Assembly: GCA_019119745.1 (NCBI GenBank)
Contig: DWWI01000175.1
Span: 1-23,370 of the forward strand
Source: Candidatus Mediterraneibacter gallistercoris
GTDB taxonomy: Bacteria > Bacillota_A > Clostridia > Lachnospirales > Lachnospiraceae
Length of the DNA: 23,370 nucleotides
Direction of reading: 5' to 3'
How positions within the stretch are numbered: position 1 is the stretch's first letter; each line of letters begins with the position of its first letter. Made by a program: the position numbers and the translations under genes. This document shows positions 7,881 to 14,572 of this stretch, one piece after another. Under the pieces are notes generated by a model that saw only the letters and a program-made list of their open reading frames with translations, did not search any database and was not told the DNA's origin.

Positions 7881-8384
7881 TTACAGATCTTTCATCGTCA
7901 ATATAGAGCCCAGAATATAACCGCACTCCCATTCCGAAAACTTCTGCGGATCTCTGAAATATGGATGTTTAAATATAACACCGAATTCTCCCAGATCGTA
8001 AATCGGCATTTTATCTTCATCAGTCTGTGTCGTCTCAAGAGCTTCCGGCAGGGTATCCCCGAACACCTCTTCGTCACTGTACAGTTCCCTGTAAAAATCC
8101 GGCAGGGCCATAAATTTTCCGCACATCAGGAAATCAAATGTCCTCACATAAACTTTTCCTGTCTGCACTTCTCCGTCTTCCGGTATATCATGGACTTTCT
8201 CTTCTGCGCGCACACGCATGGGATCAACTCCCACAGAATCGAAAAATGCTTTCTGTTCTTTTGTAAAAGCATTCACAAATCTCTCATTTACCATCCTGTC
8301 CTCTGCGAAATTATTCTGTATATACAGTTTCTTTGTCGCGTCTACATCAATATCCAGTGTCCACAGATAAAAATCAAATATCAT
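7881..8384 (-). CDS. Uncharacterised soluble protein (167 aa)
   Basis: A 167-residue acidic soluble protein beginning MIFDFYLWTLDIDVDATKKLY. The pattern (W-x-L-x-I-D-V-x-x-T, then FFDSVGVDP at 47-55, then a strand-rich half) recalls a Firmicute family with a CxCxxC cluster between the two blocks, but here those cysteines are absent. I cannot name the family with confidence. The ATG at 8384 is chosen over the in-frame ATG at 8414: it is preceded by an AAAAGGG-type site at 5-6 bases, whereas 8414 has none. Its TAA is followed three bases later by the truncated MBL-fold frame, so its own 3' end may also lie at the rearrangement junction, although the C-terminus (GYILGSILTMKDL) looks natural. Confidence 0.72.
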   Translation of the reverse strand: MIFDFYLWTLDIDVDATKKLYIQNNFAEDRMVNERFVNAFTKEQKAFFDSVGVDPMRVRAEEKVHDIPEDGEVQTGKVYVRTFDFLMCGKFMALPDFYRELYSDEEVFGDTLPEALETTQTDEDKMPIYDLGEFGVIFKHPYFRDPQKFSEWECGYILGSILTMKDL

Positions 8385-8431
8385 GTTCACCCTTTTCCTT
8401 TCACTCTTCTCCATGCTGCTGAAAAGAACTC

Positions 8432-8770
8432 TTAGTCCTGCTGAAATTCTTTTCTCAGAACCTCTTTCGGAGGCTCGATCTCATTTGCGATCGTATGTTC
8501 CGTAAGTTCAGACAGGAGTTTTATCTTCTTATTAAGCAGCGGCCTCATACAGTTCGGCACGTGCTCCTGATGCGCTCTGTGGATTGCCACGCACTCCTTG
8601 CAGTTGCCGTGATAACGACAGGCTTTTTTACAGGGGCAGTGATCCTTGTCCTTATATTCCTCCCGGAATTCCGCTGCGAACTCCTCCTGCAGTCTTAGCC
8701 CCTCTTTGCGGTTCCCCTTGTGAAATTCTTTCATAGCGTCAAGTTCTTTCTGATTTCCCTCAATGATCAT
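8432..8770 (-). CDS. Cysteine-rich small protein, putative metal binding
   Basis: A 112-residue, highly charged, helical protein with six cysteines. Five cluster as CPCKKAC (45-51) and NCKEC (56-60), followed by VAIHRAH and a sixth at VPNCMRP (74). The core resembles the DUF6485-type motif (CxC-xxx-C-x-x-x-GNCxxC-x-x-x-H), which probably binds zinc or an iron-sulfur centre. It is flanked by an N-terminal amphipathic helix (about 8-40) and a C-terminal helix (about 80-110). The function is unknown. The ATG at 8770 has AAAGGAAGAG upstream. It lies 39 bases after the Nudix gene and 47 bases before the next start. Confidence 0.75.
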   Translation of the reverse strand: MIIEGNQKELDAMKEFHKGNRKEGLRLQEEFAAEFREEYKDKDHCPCKKACRYHGNCKECVAIHRAHQEHVPNCMRPLLNKKIKLLSELTEHTIANEIEPPKEVLRKEFQQD

Positions 8771-8809
8771 CTTTTTCTCTTCCTTTCGTATATAAAACCT
8801 TTGCCCATT

Positions 8810-9430
8810 TCAGTCAAATACCGTTTTCCAGTTGTCAGCGGCATTCGCTTCAAAACACATCTCAATCTGTTCCTTATTGTTCTTTTCCTCGGCAAGTTCC
8901 GGGAGTTCGCCCACTCCAAAATAACGGCTTTCTGTCGTCTCGATATTTTTTACAAACTTACCGCCTTTCACGGAACACAGGAAAAATATCTTGCACACTT
9001 TATAAGCGTAAACCGGTTGATTGTGCTTTTCTCTGTCCTGCACAGCGATCACCAGTTCAGGCGACACATCCAATCCGGCTTCTTCTTTTACCTCTTTTAT
9101 TACATTTTCCGTGACGGATATATCCACGTCCGTCCAGCCGCCGGGAAGTGACCACCTCCCGTCTTTTTCCCTGACCAAAAGCATCTTTCCATCCTTAAAA
9201 ATCGCTGCTCTTGTATCAATCTTCGGTGTCTGATATCCGACTTCACCGCAGAACAGATCTCTGACCTTTTCTATCGGAATTTCTGATTTATAAGAGACCA
9301 TTTCCGCTGCAATCGACCGGATCCTTTCATATCGTTCCTTATCAAATTCATCTTTGCAGTAGTACAGTCCCGCCTGAGCAATACTCTGCAGTTCCACAGC
9401 CCATTCAAGCCATTTTTCATTTTTATTCAT
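8810..9430 (-). CDS. Nudix hydrolase with N-terminal NUDIX_N domain
   Basis: A 206-residue protein. Residues 1-65 are a helical NUDIX_N-type domain (WLEWAVELQSIAQAGLYY, then DKERYERIRSIAAEM), followed by the Nudix fold from about 68. Members hydrolyse nucleoside diphosphates linked to another moiety, for example ADP-ribose or nucleotide sugars. The Nudix box at 98-120 keeps the metal-binding EVKEEAGL, but the first Glu of the G-x5-E part is Ile104 and the Arg of RE is Lys112. This subfamily tolerates changes at the first Glu, so activity is still plausible. The ATG at 9430 follows AGGAG at about 10 bases. Length is normal for the two-domain form. Confidence 0.87.
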   Translation of the reverse strand: MNKNEKWLEWAVELQSIAQAGLYYCKDEFDKERYERIRSIAAEMVSYKSEIPIEKVRDLFCGEVGYQTPKIDTRAAIFKDGKMLLVREKDGRWSLPGGWTDVDISVTENVIKEVKEEAGLDVSPELVIAVQDREKHNQPVYAYKVCKIFFLCSVKGGKFVKNIETTESRYFGVGELPELAEEKNNKEQIEMCFEANAADNWKTVFD

Positions 9431-9443
9431 ATGTAAAATTCTC

Positions 9444-10052
9444 CTACATAAATAGCCGGTACCACTGATATCCGATATAATAAAAAGTCTCTCTTAAAAG
9501 AAATGGGATCTTTGTCCGCAGGCTGACATATCTCGTAGTAGGTGTCGGCGAACTGTACGACTTGATTCCCGCGTCCTCAGCCAGAAGCATTGCCCGTTTC
9601 ATATGAAGCGGGTCGCTGACAATAATTGCCGTATCATAACCATATTCATCCATGATTATCTTGGAGTTTTCCAGATTCTCCTGTGTGATCGTAGAAGTAT
9701 CTTCTGTAAGTACAGCTTCGTCAGGAATCCCCTGCTCCAGAAGATACTTTTTTGCCACCGAGGCTTCGGACATCTCCGAGCCGTCAGGCGATCCGCCTGT
9801 CACTATAATTCTGTCTACATAGCCTTCCTCATACAGCGTAATCCCGTGGTTGATCCGCTCCCTGTACACCGGAGAAGGTTCATCCGCATATACAGCTGCG
9901 CCTAGAACAATTGCCACATCCGCTCTGCATTTCTGATCAACCGTACTGAAAGACCAGATGTCATATATATTTTTGCCTGTATAAGTAACGAGCAGCACCG
10001 CGATCACAAGAAGGATCTTAGCCGCGAGTTTTCTTTTATTATTTTTCTTCAT
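9444..10052 (-). CDS. YdcF/SanA-like DUF218 membrane-anchored protein
   Basis: A 202-residue protein with a basic N-terminus, one membrane anchor (about 9-25) and a DUF218 domain facing outward. The family pattern is clear: AIVLGAAVY (47-55), YRERINHGITLYEEG (63-77), IIVTGGSPDGSEMSEA (82-97), STITQENLENS (120-130) and IIVSDPLHMKRA (143-154). Relatives SanA and YdcF affect cell-envelope barrier properties, and the fold can bind nucleotide cofactors; the reaction is unproven. The ATG at 10052 is preferred because AAGGG lies 6 bases upstream and it starts 14 bases after the preceding stop. In-frame ATGs at 10073 and 10091 have poorer sites. Confidence 0.87.
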   Translation of the reverse strand: MKKNNKRKLAAKILLVIAVLLVTYTGKNIYDIWSFSTVDQKCRADVAIVLGAAVYADEPSPVYRERINHGITLYEEGYVDRIIVTGGSPDGSEMSEASVAKKYLLEQGIPDEAVLTEDTSTITQENLENSKIIMDEYGYDTAIIVSDPLHMKRAMLLAEDAGIKSYSSPTPTTRYVSLRTKIPFLLRETFYYIGYQWYRLFM

Positions 10053-10065
10053 TCTGCCCTTCCGT

Positions 10066-10668
10066 TTACTCATCCGGCTGCTGTCCGTCATGGGCTTTCC
10101 ACTGGCACTCTGTCAGCTGCATATTGGAAAATACCGCCTTAAACGAAGAATCCTCCGGAGAGCAGGCATAGATACCGAACTGAATTTTTCCCTTTCCTTT
10201 GTGCATATGACAGATGCGCATCTGCTGAAAATGGATTCCGTTCTCGGAGCACTCGATACAATAATCATCCTCCCTGCGGCTGAAACGATACCACATAGAC
10301 TTCACATCAGCTCCTATGACTGTGGTCGCCCAGTCTGAGTATCCTTCATTCGTCACAACACTTCCCAGATGCTGATACTCTTCATTTTCATACTCGATGG
10401 AACCTTTCAGCCAGTTCTCACTGTCCAGATACATCACGATACCGCACTGATCAAACCGATGATGGCTCTCCGCGAAATCAGTTTTTACTATAAAGCTGAA
10501 ATATTTTTCATCTGTCTCCATCTGAAAAACAGGTGCATTGTCATTCCGGAAATGATAATATGTCCTTTGCCATAAATCTGTGTTCGGCTTTGTGACAATC
10601 TCCACCGTGTCGTCTGTTATTGTGTAACTCTCCGGTTCTCTTGTCCATTTAAACTTTGTAAAATCCAT
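10066..10668 (-). CDS. DUF1349 domain protein (concanavalin-like beta-sandwich)
   Basis: A 200-residue protein of the DUF1349 family, a jelly-roll fold related to concanavalin-like lectins and glucanases. It shows FKWTREPESYTI, FSFIVKTDFAESHHRFDQCGIVMYLDSENWLKGSIEYE, GSVVTNEGYSDWAT, WYRFSRREDDYCIECSENGIHF in parts, and a late FGIYACSPEDSSFKAVFSNM. No signal peptide is seen, so it should be cytoplasmic. Biochemical activity is unknown; a yeast relative was linked to enolase regulation. The ATG at 10668 is preceded by AAGGAGGAG at ideal spacing. The in-frame ATG at 10740 would add 24 basic residues overlapping the upstream gene and is unlikely. Confidence 0.88.
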   Translation of the reverse strand: MDFTKFKWTREPESYTITDDTVEIVTKPNTDLWQRTYYHFRNDNAPVFQMETDEKYFSFIVKTDFAESHHRFDQCGIVMYLDSENWLKGSIEYENEEYQHLGSVVTNEGYSDWATTVIGADVKSMWYRFSRREDDYCIECSENGIHFQQMRICHMHKGKGKIQFGIYACSPEDSSFKAVFSNMQLTECQWKAHDGQQPDE

Positions 10669-10714
10669 GTTCTCCTCCTTAATTTTGAAAACATTTTTAA
10701 TCTCTGTACCCTTC

Positions 10715-11578
10715 TCATGCAAGACATATCTGTCTGGCATATTTCTTTTCTGAATCTTCGATTACCTTGATCTTTCCCTGACCGATCAGCTTTTCAATCC
10801 TCTGTGCGTACCACCAGTCTCCCACACCGATCGGATTATTGCCGAGAATATCTCCGATCAGGCGGGCCTCCTTTTCCGGTTTCTTTGTGATCCTTTTCCA
10901 TATCAGAAAATCATAAAAATCTTCTGGAACACCGAGTACCTTTCCATTTACCACAGCACGCAGAGGACTGTTGTCCTCCTGAAGTTCCGCCCAGTTCCAT
11001 GCATACATTTTCAACTCCATTTTGCTCATTTTCTTTTCAAGAGACAGATACCGGGCAAATCTTTCCGGAAGCACTTCGCCCCAATGACTATATGAAACAA
11101 TCGTATTATCCTGCCGCACTTCATACTCCGGCAGCCTTACAACGAAGATCTCATTTTCGCAATTCTGCAAAAGACTGCACAGATGATAGAAACCGCAAAT
11201 GGAATATGGCGCGTTACTGTACCAAATCCTGACAGACTCACCTTTCTCGAGGAGCCCCTGTAAACGCTTCAGTTCATTACTGTAAACATCTCCCAGCTTT
11301 TGGCACTCCTCGTTCAGTTCCTTATCTCCGCCCCACTGATCCTGTACATACATGGAGTAGATCAGATCTTTTCGATACTGGCTGTCCACGCTTTCTTTTA
11401 TATCCCCGATATCCATCATGAAACCAAGACAGATAACCTTATCCGGATCCTGTATATTCTTCGCGATTTTCACGGATCCGGCTTCGCTCTCGCCAAATAG
11501 AACTTCTACCAAAAATCCACCTTCTTTCCGCAAAATCCAACTGCCTTTATTGTACCAAAAACATATATGAAAAGCCAT
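10715..11578 (-). CDS. DUF1835-DUF3658 protein
   Basis: A 287-residue protein. The first half (about 23-150) matches DUF1835, which starts with a VEVLFGESEAGSVKIA-like strand and glycine turn and includes IWYSNAPYSICGFYHL. The second half (about 185-285) matches DUF3658, with WAELQEDNSPLRAVVNGK, PEDFYDFLIWKRI, ARLIGDILG and a short winged-helix-like tail (RIEKLIGQGKIKVIED). Function is unknown; the pair is common in Bacilli and Clostridia. The ATG at 11578 has AGAGGA at 6 bases. Most homologs as I recall them begin at the strand near residue 24, and a TTG at 11512 with AAGGTGG close upstream is an alternative start. It lies downstream of a terminator, so it may have its own promoter. Confidence 0.85.
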   Translation of the reverse strand: MAFHICFWYNKGSWILRKEGGFLVEVLFGESEAGSVKIAKNIQDPDKVICLGFMMDIGDIKESVDSQYRKDLIYSMYVQDQWGGDKELNEECQKLGDVYSNELKRLQGLLEKGESVRIWYSNAPYSICGFYHLCSLLQNCENEIFVVRLPEYEVRQDNTIVSYSHWGEVLPERFARYLSLEKKMSKMELKMYAWNWAELQEDNSPLRAVVNGKVLGVPEDFYDFLIWKRITKKPEKEARLIGDILGNNPIGVGDWWYAQRIEKLIGQGKIKVIEDSEKKYARQICLA

Positions 11579-11632
11579 ATTCTTTCCTCTATATCCGACA
11601 AACTACACGTTACATAAATCGTCAGGAGTGAC

Positions 11633-11661
11633 AAAAAGCGGAAACCATCTCCGGTCCCCGC
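11633..11661 (-). terminator. Rho-independent terminator after the GPP34 gene
   Basis: Read on the minus strand, a 9-base-pair stem (GCGGGGACC with GGTTTCCGC, allowing two G-U pairs) closes a 6-base loop and is followed at once by TTTTT. It starts 45 bases after the stop of the GPP34 gene and ends 55 bases before the next ATG. This is the clearest intrinsic terminator in the window and marks a probable transcript end. Confidence 0.75.
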
Positions 11662-11706
11662 CTTTCCATAATAAATTTATTCTGTTTTCTTTGATGTTCT
11701 CCATAC

Positions 11707-12366
11707 TCAGTTCGATGTGATTCCTGTTAAGAAAACATACATTGCCATCTCTTCCATATAAGTGATGTGACGGATCATTTCCGCAAGTTTCTCATTCTGC
11801 GGATTTTCTTTTATCTCCCTGATCCGTCTTTTTAATTGAGTTTTCTCATCTTTCGAGAAGAACTGATTCAGATTTTTAGATTCCTTCAATATAGAAAGCA
11901 GAGCCATATCAGCAGGTTCCATTTCTTCTTCCGATGCTACTGCTGCTTTCAACTTCGCAATCAGCTCGTCCTTATACTCTTTCACCGGAATGTACACCTT
12001 TTTCGGTCTGAACATTCCTCCCTTTTCTTCTTTTGCCAGACCGTCCTCCTGCAAAGATCTTCCAATCAGTTCCATGAGCTGTCTGCACCTGCTGCCCGAA
12101 TACCAATCCGTCATTATTTTGTTTACATAGCGATGTTTTTCTCTCAGATATACATATAGTGGCTGAAGGTGTCTCAACTCATAAGGCAGATCTTTAACTA
12201 CCTCAATTTTCTTATTTTCCTCAGCAATAATCCTCGCAGACAGGAGATCCATAAATGCTGCCGCTGCAAGCCCTGCGCCCGATTCCTCTCTTCGCATCGA
12301 TGGAAGCACGCCGTATTTATCCGTCACCAATATGTAGTATTCCTGTGCGATCGATTTTCTCTCCAT
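11707..12366 (-). CDS. GPP34 (GOLPH3/Vps74-like) family protein
   Basis: A 219-residue helical protein matching the GPP34 family (PF05719), known in eukaryotes as GOLPH3/Vps74, which binds phosphatidylinositol 4-phosphate and retains glycosyltransferases in the Golgi. The typical order is visible: SIAQEYYILVTDKYGVLPS (5-23), the AAAAFMDLLSARII helix (34-47), LPYELRHLQPLYVYL (60-74), the MELIGRSLQEDGL helix (98-110), VYIPVKEYKDELIAKL (124-139) and NLNQFFSKDEKTQLKRRI (165-182). Bacterial copies are widespread, with unproven roles. It should be soluble or peripheral on membranes. The ATG at 12366 has GGAGG at 8 bases. It begins 33 bases after the repeat element and ends at a strong terminator. 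Confidence 0.85.
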   Translation of the reverse strand: MERKSIAQEYYILVTDKYGVLPSMRREESGAGLAAAAFMDLLSARIIAEENKKIEVVKDLPYELRHLQPLYVYLREKHRYVNKIMTDWYSGSRCRQLMELIGRSLQEDGLAKEEKGGMFRPKKVYIPVKEYKDELIAKLKAAVASEEEMEPADMALLSILKESKNLNQFFSKDEKTQLKRRIREIKENPQNEKLAEMIRHITYMEEMAMYVFLTGITSN

Positions 12367-12398
12367 GATAGATTCCTCCGATATTTTCCTGATTTTCT

Positions 12399-12488
12399 CG
12401 TAACAGTTCAGCCATCTGACGTCAGGAGACAGATTTATGCTTGCATAAAGATCCGGCGACCGACCGACAGATGGGCTAAACTGTTACG
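12399..12488. repeat. 90-base palindromic MITE/REP-like element with 6-base target repeat
   Basis: Arms of 20 and 21 bases (12399-12418 and 12468-12488) are inverted repeats, differing by one substitution and one extra base; they begin CGTAACAGTT and end AACTGTTACG. The element is bordered exactly by TTTTCT on both sides (12393-12398 and 12489-12494), as expected of a target-site duplication. Inside are a perfect 10-base palindrome CTGACGTCAG (12416-12425) and a perfect hairpin TTTATGC-TT-GCATAAA (12434-12449). It carries no gene. It lies between the XRE regulator and the GPP34 gene. A non-autonomous insertion (MITE) or REP-type element is most likely; a large structured RNA segment is the alternative. 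Confidence 0.7.
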
Positions 12489-12532
12489 TTTTCTCACCCG
12501 CAGACCATTAATCCGGATATAAATGGATACCG

Positions 12533-13123
12533 CTATGACGGAATCACTCCCAAAATCCAGATAAAGAACAGCGATACGGCCAGAGCAATCAGCCCCGAAA
12601 GAATCGCCAGAAATATTTTCTGGTGCAGTCTTTTCCCTTTTTCCCGGTTTTTTTCGATCTCACTCAGACTTTTCCCCTCCAGAAAAGCTTTGATTTCCTG
12701 ATAAGTCTGCATATCGAACTTAGACTTCTTTTTCTCCACCCGGTAAGCCACGATAATTCCTGCTTCAAGGATCACGATCCAGATTACCATTCCCACATAA
12801 GACAAAAAATGTACCAGCGGGATCGGAGTAATGATGATTGCCAGAAGCAGTACCGTAAAAGCCAGGCTCAGATGTTCATATTCTTTCCTGTCAGCACTGT
12901 TGTTGATCTGTTCCGTCATCTTTTCCACATCTCCTTTGATTAATTGGTCCAAAGAGACATTAAAAACTTTACTAAGCAACACAAGACTATTCACATCCGG
13001 ATAACTTTTATCATTCTCCCAGTTTGAGATTGTCTGTCTGGAAACATATATTTTCTCCGCCAGAGCATCCTGTGATAACGCTTTCTCACTCCGGTATTTC
13101 TTAATCTGTTTTCCCAGTTCCAT
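12533..13123 (-). CDS. XRE-family HTH regulator with three-helix membrane tail
   Basis: A 196-residue protein. An XRE-type helix-turn-helix spans 1-64 (LSQDALAEKIYVSRQTISNWENDKSYPDV). A linker follows, then hydrophobic segments at about 86-104, 107-127 and 170-193, with a cytoplasmic charged stretch between (129-168). This matches the membrane-tethered XRE regulators frequent in Clostridia and Bacilli. It has the best promoter in the window just upstream, overlapped by a perfect palindrome, which suggests that it represses its own transcription and the genes after it. The ATG at 13123 follows GGGAG at 7 bases. The 3' gap to the next gene holds the repeat element. Confidence 0.87.
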   Translation of the reverse strand: MELGKQIKKYRSEKALSQDALAEKIYVSRQTISNWENDKSYPDVNSLVLLSKVFNVSLDQLIKGDVEKMTEQINNSADRKEYEHLSLAFTVLLLAIIITPIPLVHFLSYVGMVIWIVILEAGIIVAYRVEKKKSKFDMQTYQEIKAFLEGKSLSEIEKNREKGKRLHQKIFLAILSGLIALAVSLFFIWILGVIPS

Positions 13124-13150
13124 TTTCTGTCTCCCTGCACATAAATTTTA

Positions 13151-13178
13151 ATCATAAAAGTGTGGATTTGTCTGTCAA
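13151..13178 (-). promoter_or_regulatory. Sigma-A-type promoter of the XRE regulator gene
   Basis: On the minus strand TTGACA (13178-13173) is a perfect -35 box, and TATGAT (13156-13151) is a five-of-six -10 box, separated by 16 bases. The ATG of the XRE gene lies 27 bases beyond the -10, leaving a short leader of about 20 bases that includes the ribosome site. It implies that transcription restarts here, inside the otherwise tight gene row. Confidence 0.72.
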
Positions 13179-13190
13179 AAGTCTTTGACA
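13173..13190. promoter_or_regulatory. Palindromic operator overlapping the -35 box
   Basis: TGTCAAA and TTTGACA form a perfect 7-base inverted repeat around the spacer AGTC, and one arm contains the -35 box of the XRE promoter. A second, imperfect copy of the same form (CTGACAAA-CATC-TTTGCAG, 13216-13234) lies 25 bases further upstream. An operator of this size at this position fits autorepression by the XRE protein encoded directly downstream; binding itself is inferred. Confidence 0.6.
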
Positions 13191-13246
13191 TCCCTGTTTT
13201 TCCAAGATTTTTGTACTGACAAACATCTTTGCAGACTTCATCGATC

Positions 13247-14020
13247 TCATATAACATGGAAATGTCTCAGGGCCTTTCCAATCCCATCGTCATCCACGTC
13301 ACTTGTCACATAATCTGCAATTTTCCTGACACAGTCCCCTCCATTTCCCATGGCGACTCCGATTCCGACGGCTTTAAGCATATCGATATCATTTTCTGCA
13401 TCGCCGAACGCCATGATCTCATTTCGCTCAATCCCATATGAATTGCAAAAATATTTTATTCCTTCTACTTTCCCGCCCTGATCAGAGATAATATCGACTC
13501 CATTATCACACCATCTGGAAAATCTGCATCCTTCAGGAATATATTTTTCAAACACTGTTTCTTCCTGCCGTGTCAGAAAAGCAATTGCCTGATAAATCTT
13601 TCCGTTTTCGTATGTACCGATCTCCGGCACAGGGGTAGATATACTGCACTGAGCCTTACGCACAGTATCATCCACATAATTGATATAAATCCTGTCTGTC
13701 TCAACCAGCGCCAGCGGATATCGTTTTTCACAAAAGAGTGCTGTCAAATCATCTGTCACATTCTCGTTAAAAGGCGCTCCGAATATAACATCTCCCGACT
13801 CGTCCAGACATAATTGTCCGTTTAAAGTAACATACCCGTCAAATCTTATATCATGAACGGGAAGTCTTTCCAGCTCGGTCGAATGTCTTCCTGTCGCCAT
13901 AAAAATCCTGATTCCTTTATCCCGCAATTTTCTGAGGGCCTGTACTGTATTCTGAGGAATGCACTTAGTTGTATGAGAGAGCAGAGTTCCGTCTAAATCA
14001 AAAAATATTGCCTTTATCAT
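13247..14020 (-). CDS. HAD-superfamily (Cof-like, IIB) phosphatase
   Basis: A 257-residue HAD hydrolase of the Cof/YidA type. Motif I is FFDLDGTLL with nucleophile Asp8 and Asp10; motif II is FMATGR (40-45); motif III is Lys184 in GGKVEGI; motif IV is FGDAENDIDML (205-215). The C2-type cap lies between about 83 and 180. Such enzymes dephosphorylate sugar phosphates, nucleotides or cofactors such as FMN or PLP; the cap cannot be used to pick a substrate by eye. The ATG at 14020 has AGAAGGGGA at a slightly long spacing. The stop is followed by the 123-base regulatory gap, so it probably ends a transcript that begins further right. Confidence 0.9.
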   Translation of the reverse strand: MIKAIFFDLDGTLLSHTTKCIPQNTVQALRKLRDKGIRIFMATGRHSTELERLPVHDIRFDGYVTLNGQLCLDESGDVIFGAPFNENVTDDLTALFCEKRYPLALVETDRIYINYVDDTVRKAQCSISTPVPEIGTYENGKIYQAIAFLTRQEETVFEKYIPEGCRFSRWCDNGVDIISDQGGKVEGIKYFCNSYGIERNEIMAFGDAENDIDMLKAVGIGVAMGNGGDCVRKIADYVTSDVDDDGIGKALRHFHVI

Positions 14021-14027
14021 AAATGCT

Positions 14028-14561
14028 CTATCCCCTTCTTATATAAACCAGTTCTGTTATTCCATTATAAACCTTCGTATGCTTCAGTCGGAGCTGTATT
14101 ACTCTTTCTATTTTTCCGAACGGAGGGATACCATCCCCCAAAATCGTCGGTATAACCGAAATATGATATTCATCGATCAGGTTTTTCCGGATCAGAGGCT
14201 GAATAATGCAACGTCCCCCGCAGATCCAGATATTTTTACCCGGTGTTTCTTTCAGGTACACAGACAGCTCGCATGGATCTTCCCTGACAAATTTGATTTT
14301 CTCTGTTGAGTCCTCATTTCTATGGGTAACAATATAGCTTGTCAGATTTTCATAGGGCCATTTTTCCGGCGAAAGTTCCCTCCTGATCTGAGCATAGGTA
14401 TTCCATCCCATCACAACAGTGTCGATATCTTTTATGAACTCTGAATAGGTATCCTCATTCTCTGTCTCTTCGTCCTGCCCTGCCAGCCAGTCCACGCTTC
14501 CGTTTTTATCAGCAATATAGCCGTCAAGACTCACAGCAATGTATAAAATAATCTTTCTCAT
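14028..14561 (-). CDS. DHFR/RibD C-terminal-like reductase
   Basis: A 177-residue protein of the RibD C-terminal / dihydrofolate-reductase-like family (YyaP and YwjB type). Landmarks are IILYIAVSLDGYIAD (4-18) with the SLDGYIA signature, the VVMGWNTYAQI segment (49-59), and a glycine-rich nucleotide-binding turn WICGGRCIIQPLI (111-123), then ISVIPTILGDGIPPF. It is likely to use NADPH, but the substrate is unknown and it should not be taken as true folA. The ATG at 14561 has only an A-rich AAAGAAAAAG upstream, a weak ribosome site; it starts 11 bases after the preceding stop, so coupling may supply ribosomes. The gap to the HAD gene is 7 bases. Confidence 0.88.
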   Translation of the reverse strand: MRKIILYIAVSLDGYIADKNGSVDWLAGQDEETENEDTYSEFIKDIDTVVMGWNTYAQIRRELSPEKWPYENLTSYIVTHRNEDSTEKIKFVREDPCELSVYLKETPGKNIWICGGRCIIQPLIRKNLIDEYHISVIPTILGDGIPPFGKIERVIQLRLKHTKVYNGITELVYIRRG

Positions 14562-14572
14562 ATTCTTTTTCT

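Noticed and set aside
7695..8435. A 246-codon open frame on the plus strand
   Set aside because: It lies antisense to the 167-residue gene and the MBL-fold frame, both of which show family-like protein patterns. The plus-strand peptide is rich in Ile, Phe, His and Cys with no domain, and it has no neighbour on that strand.
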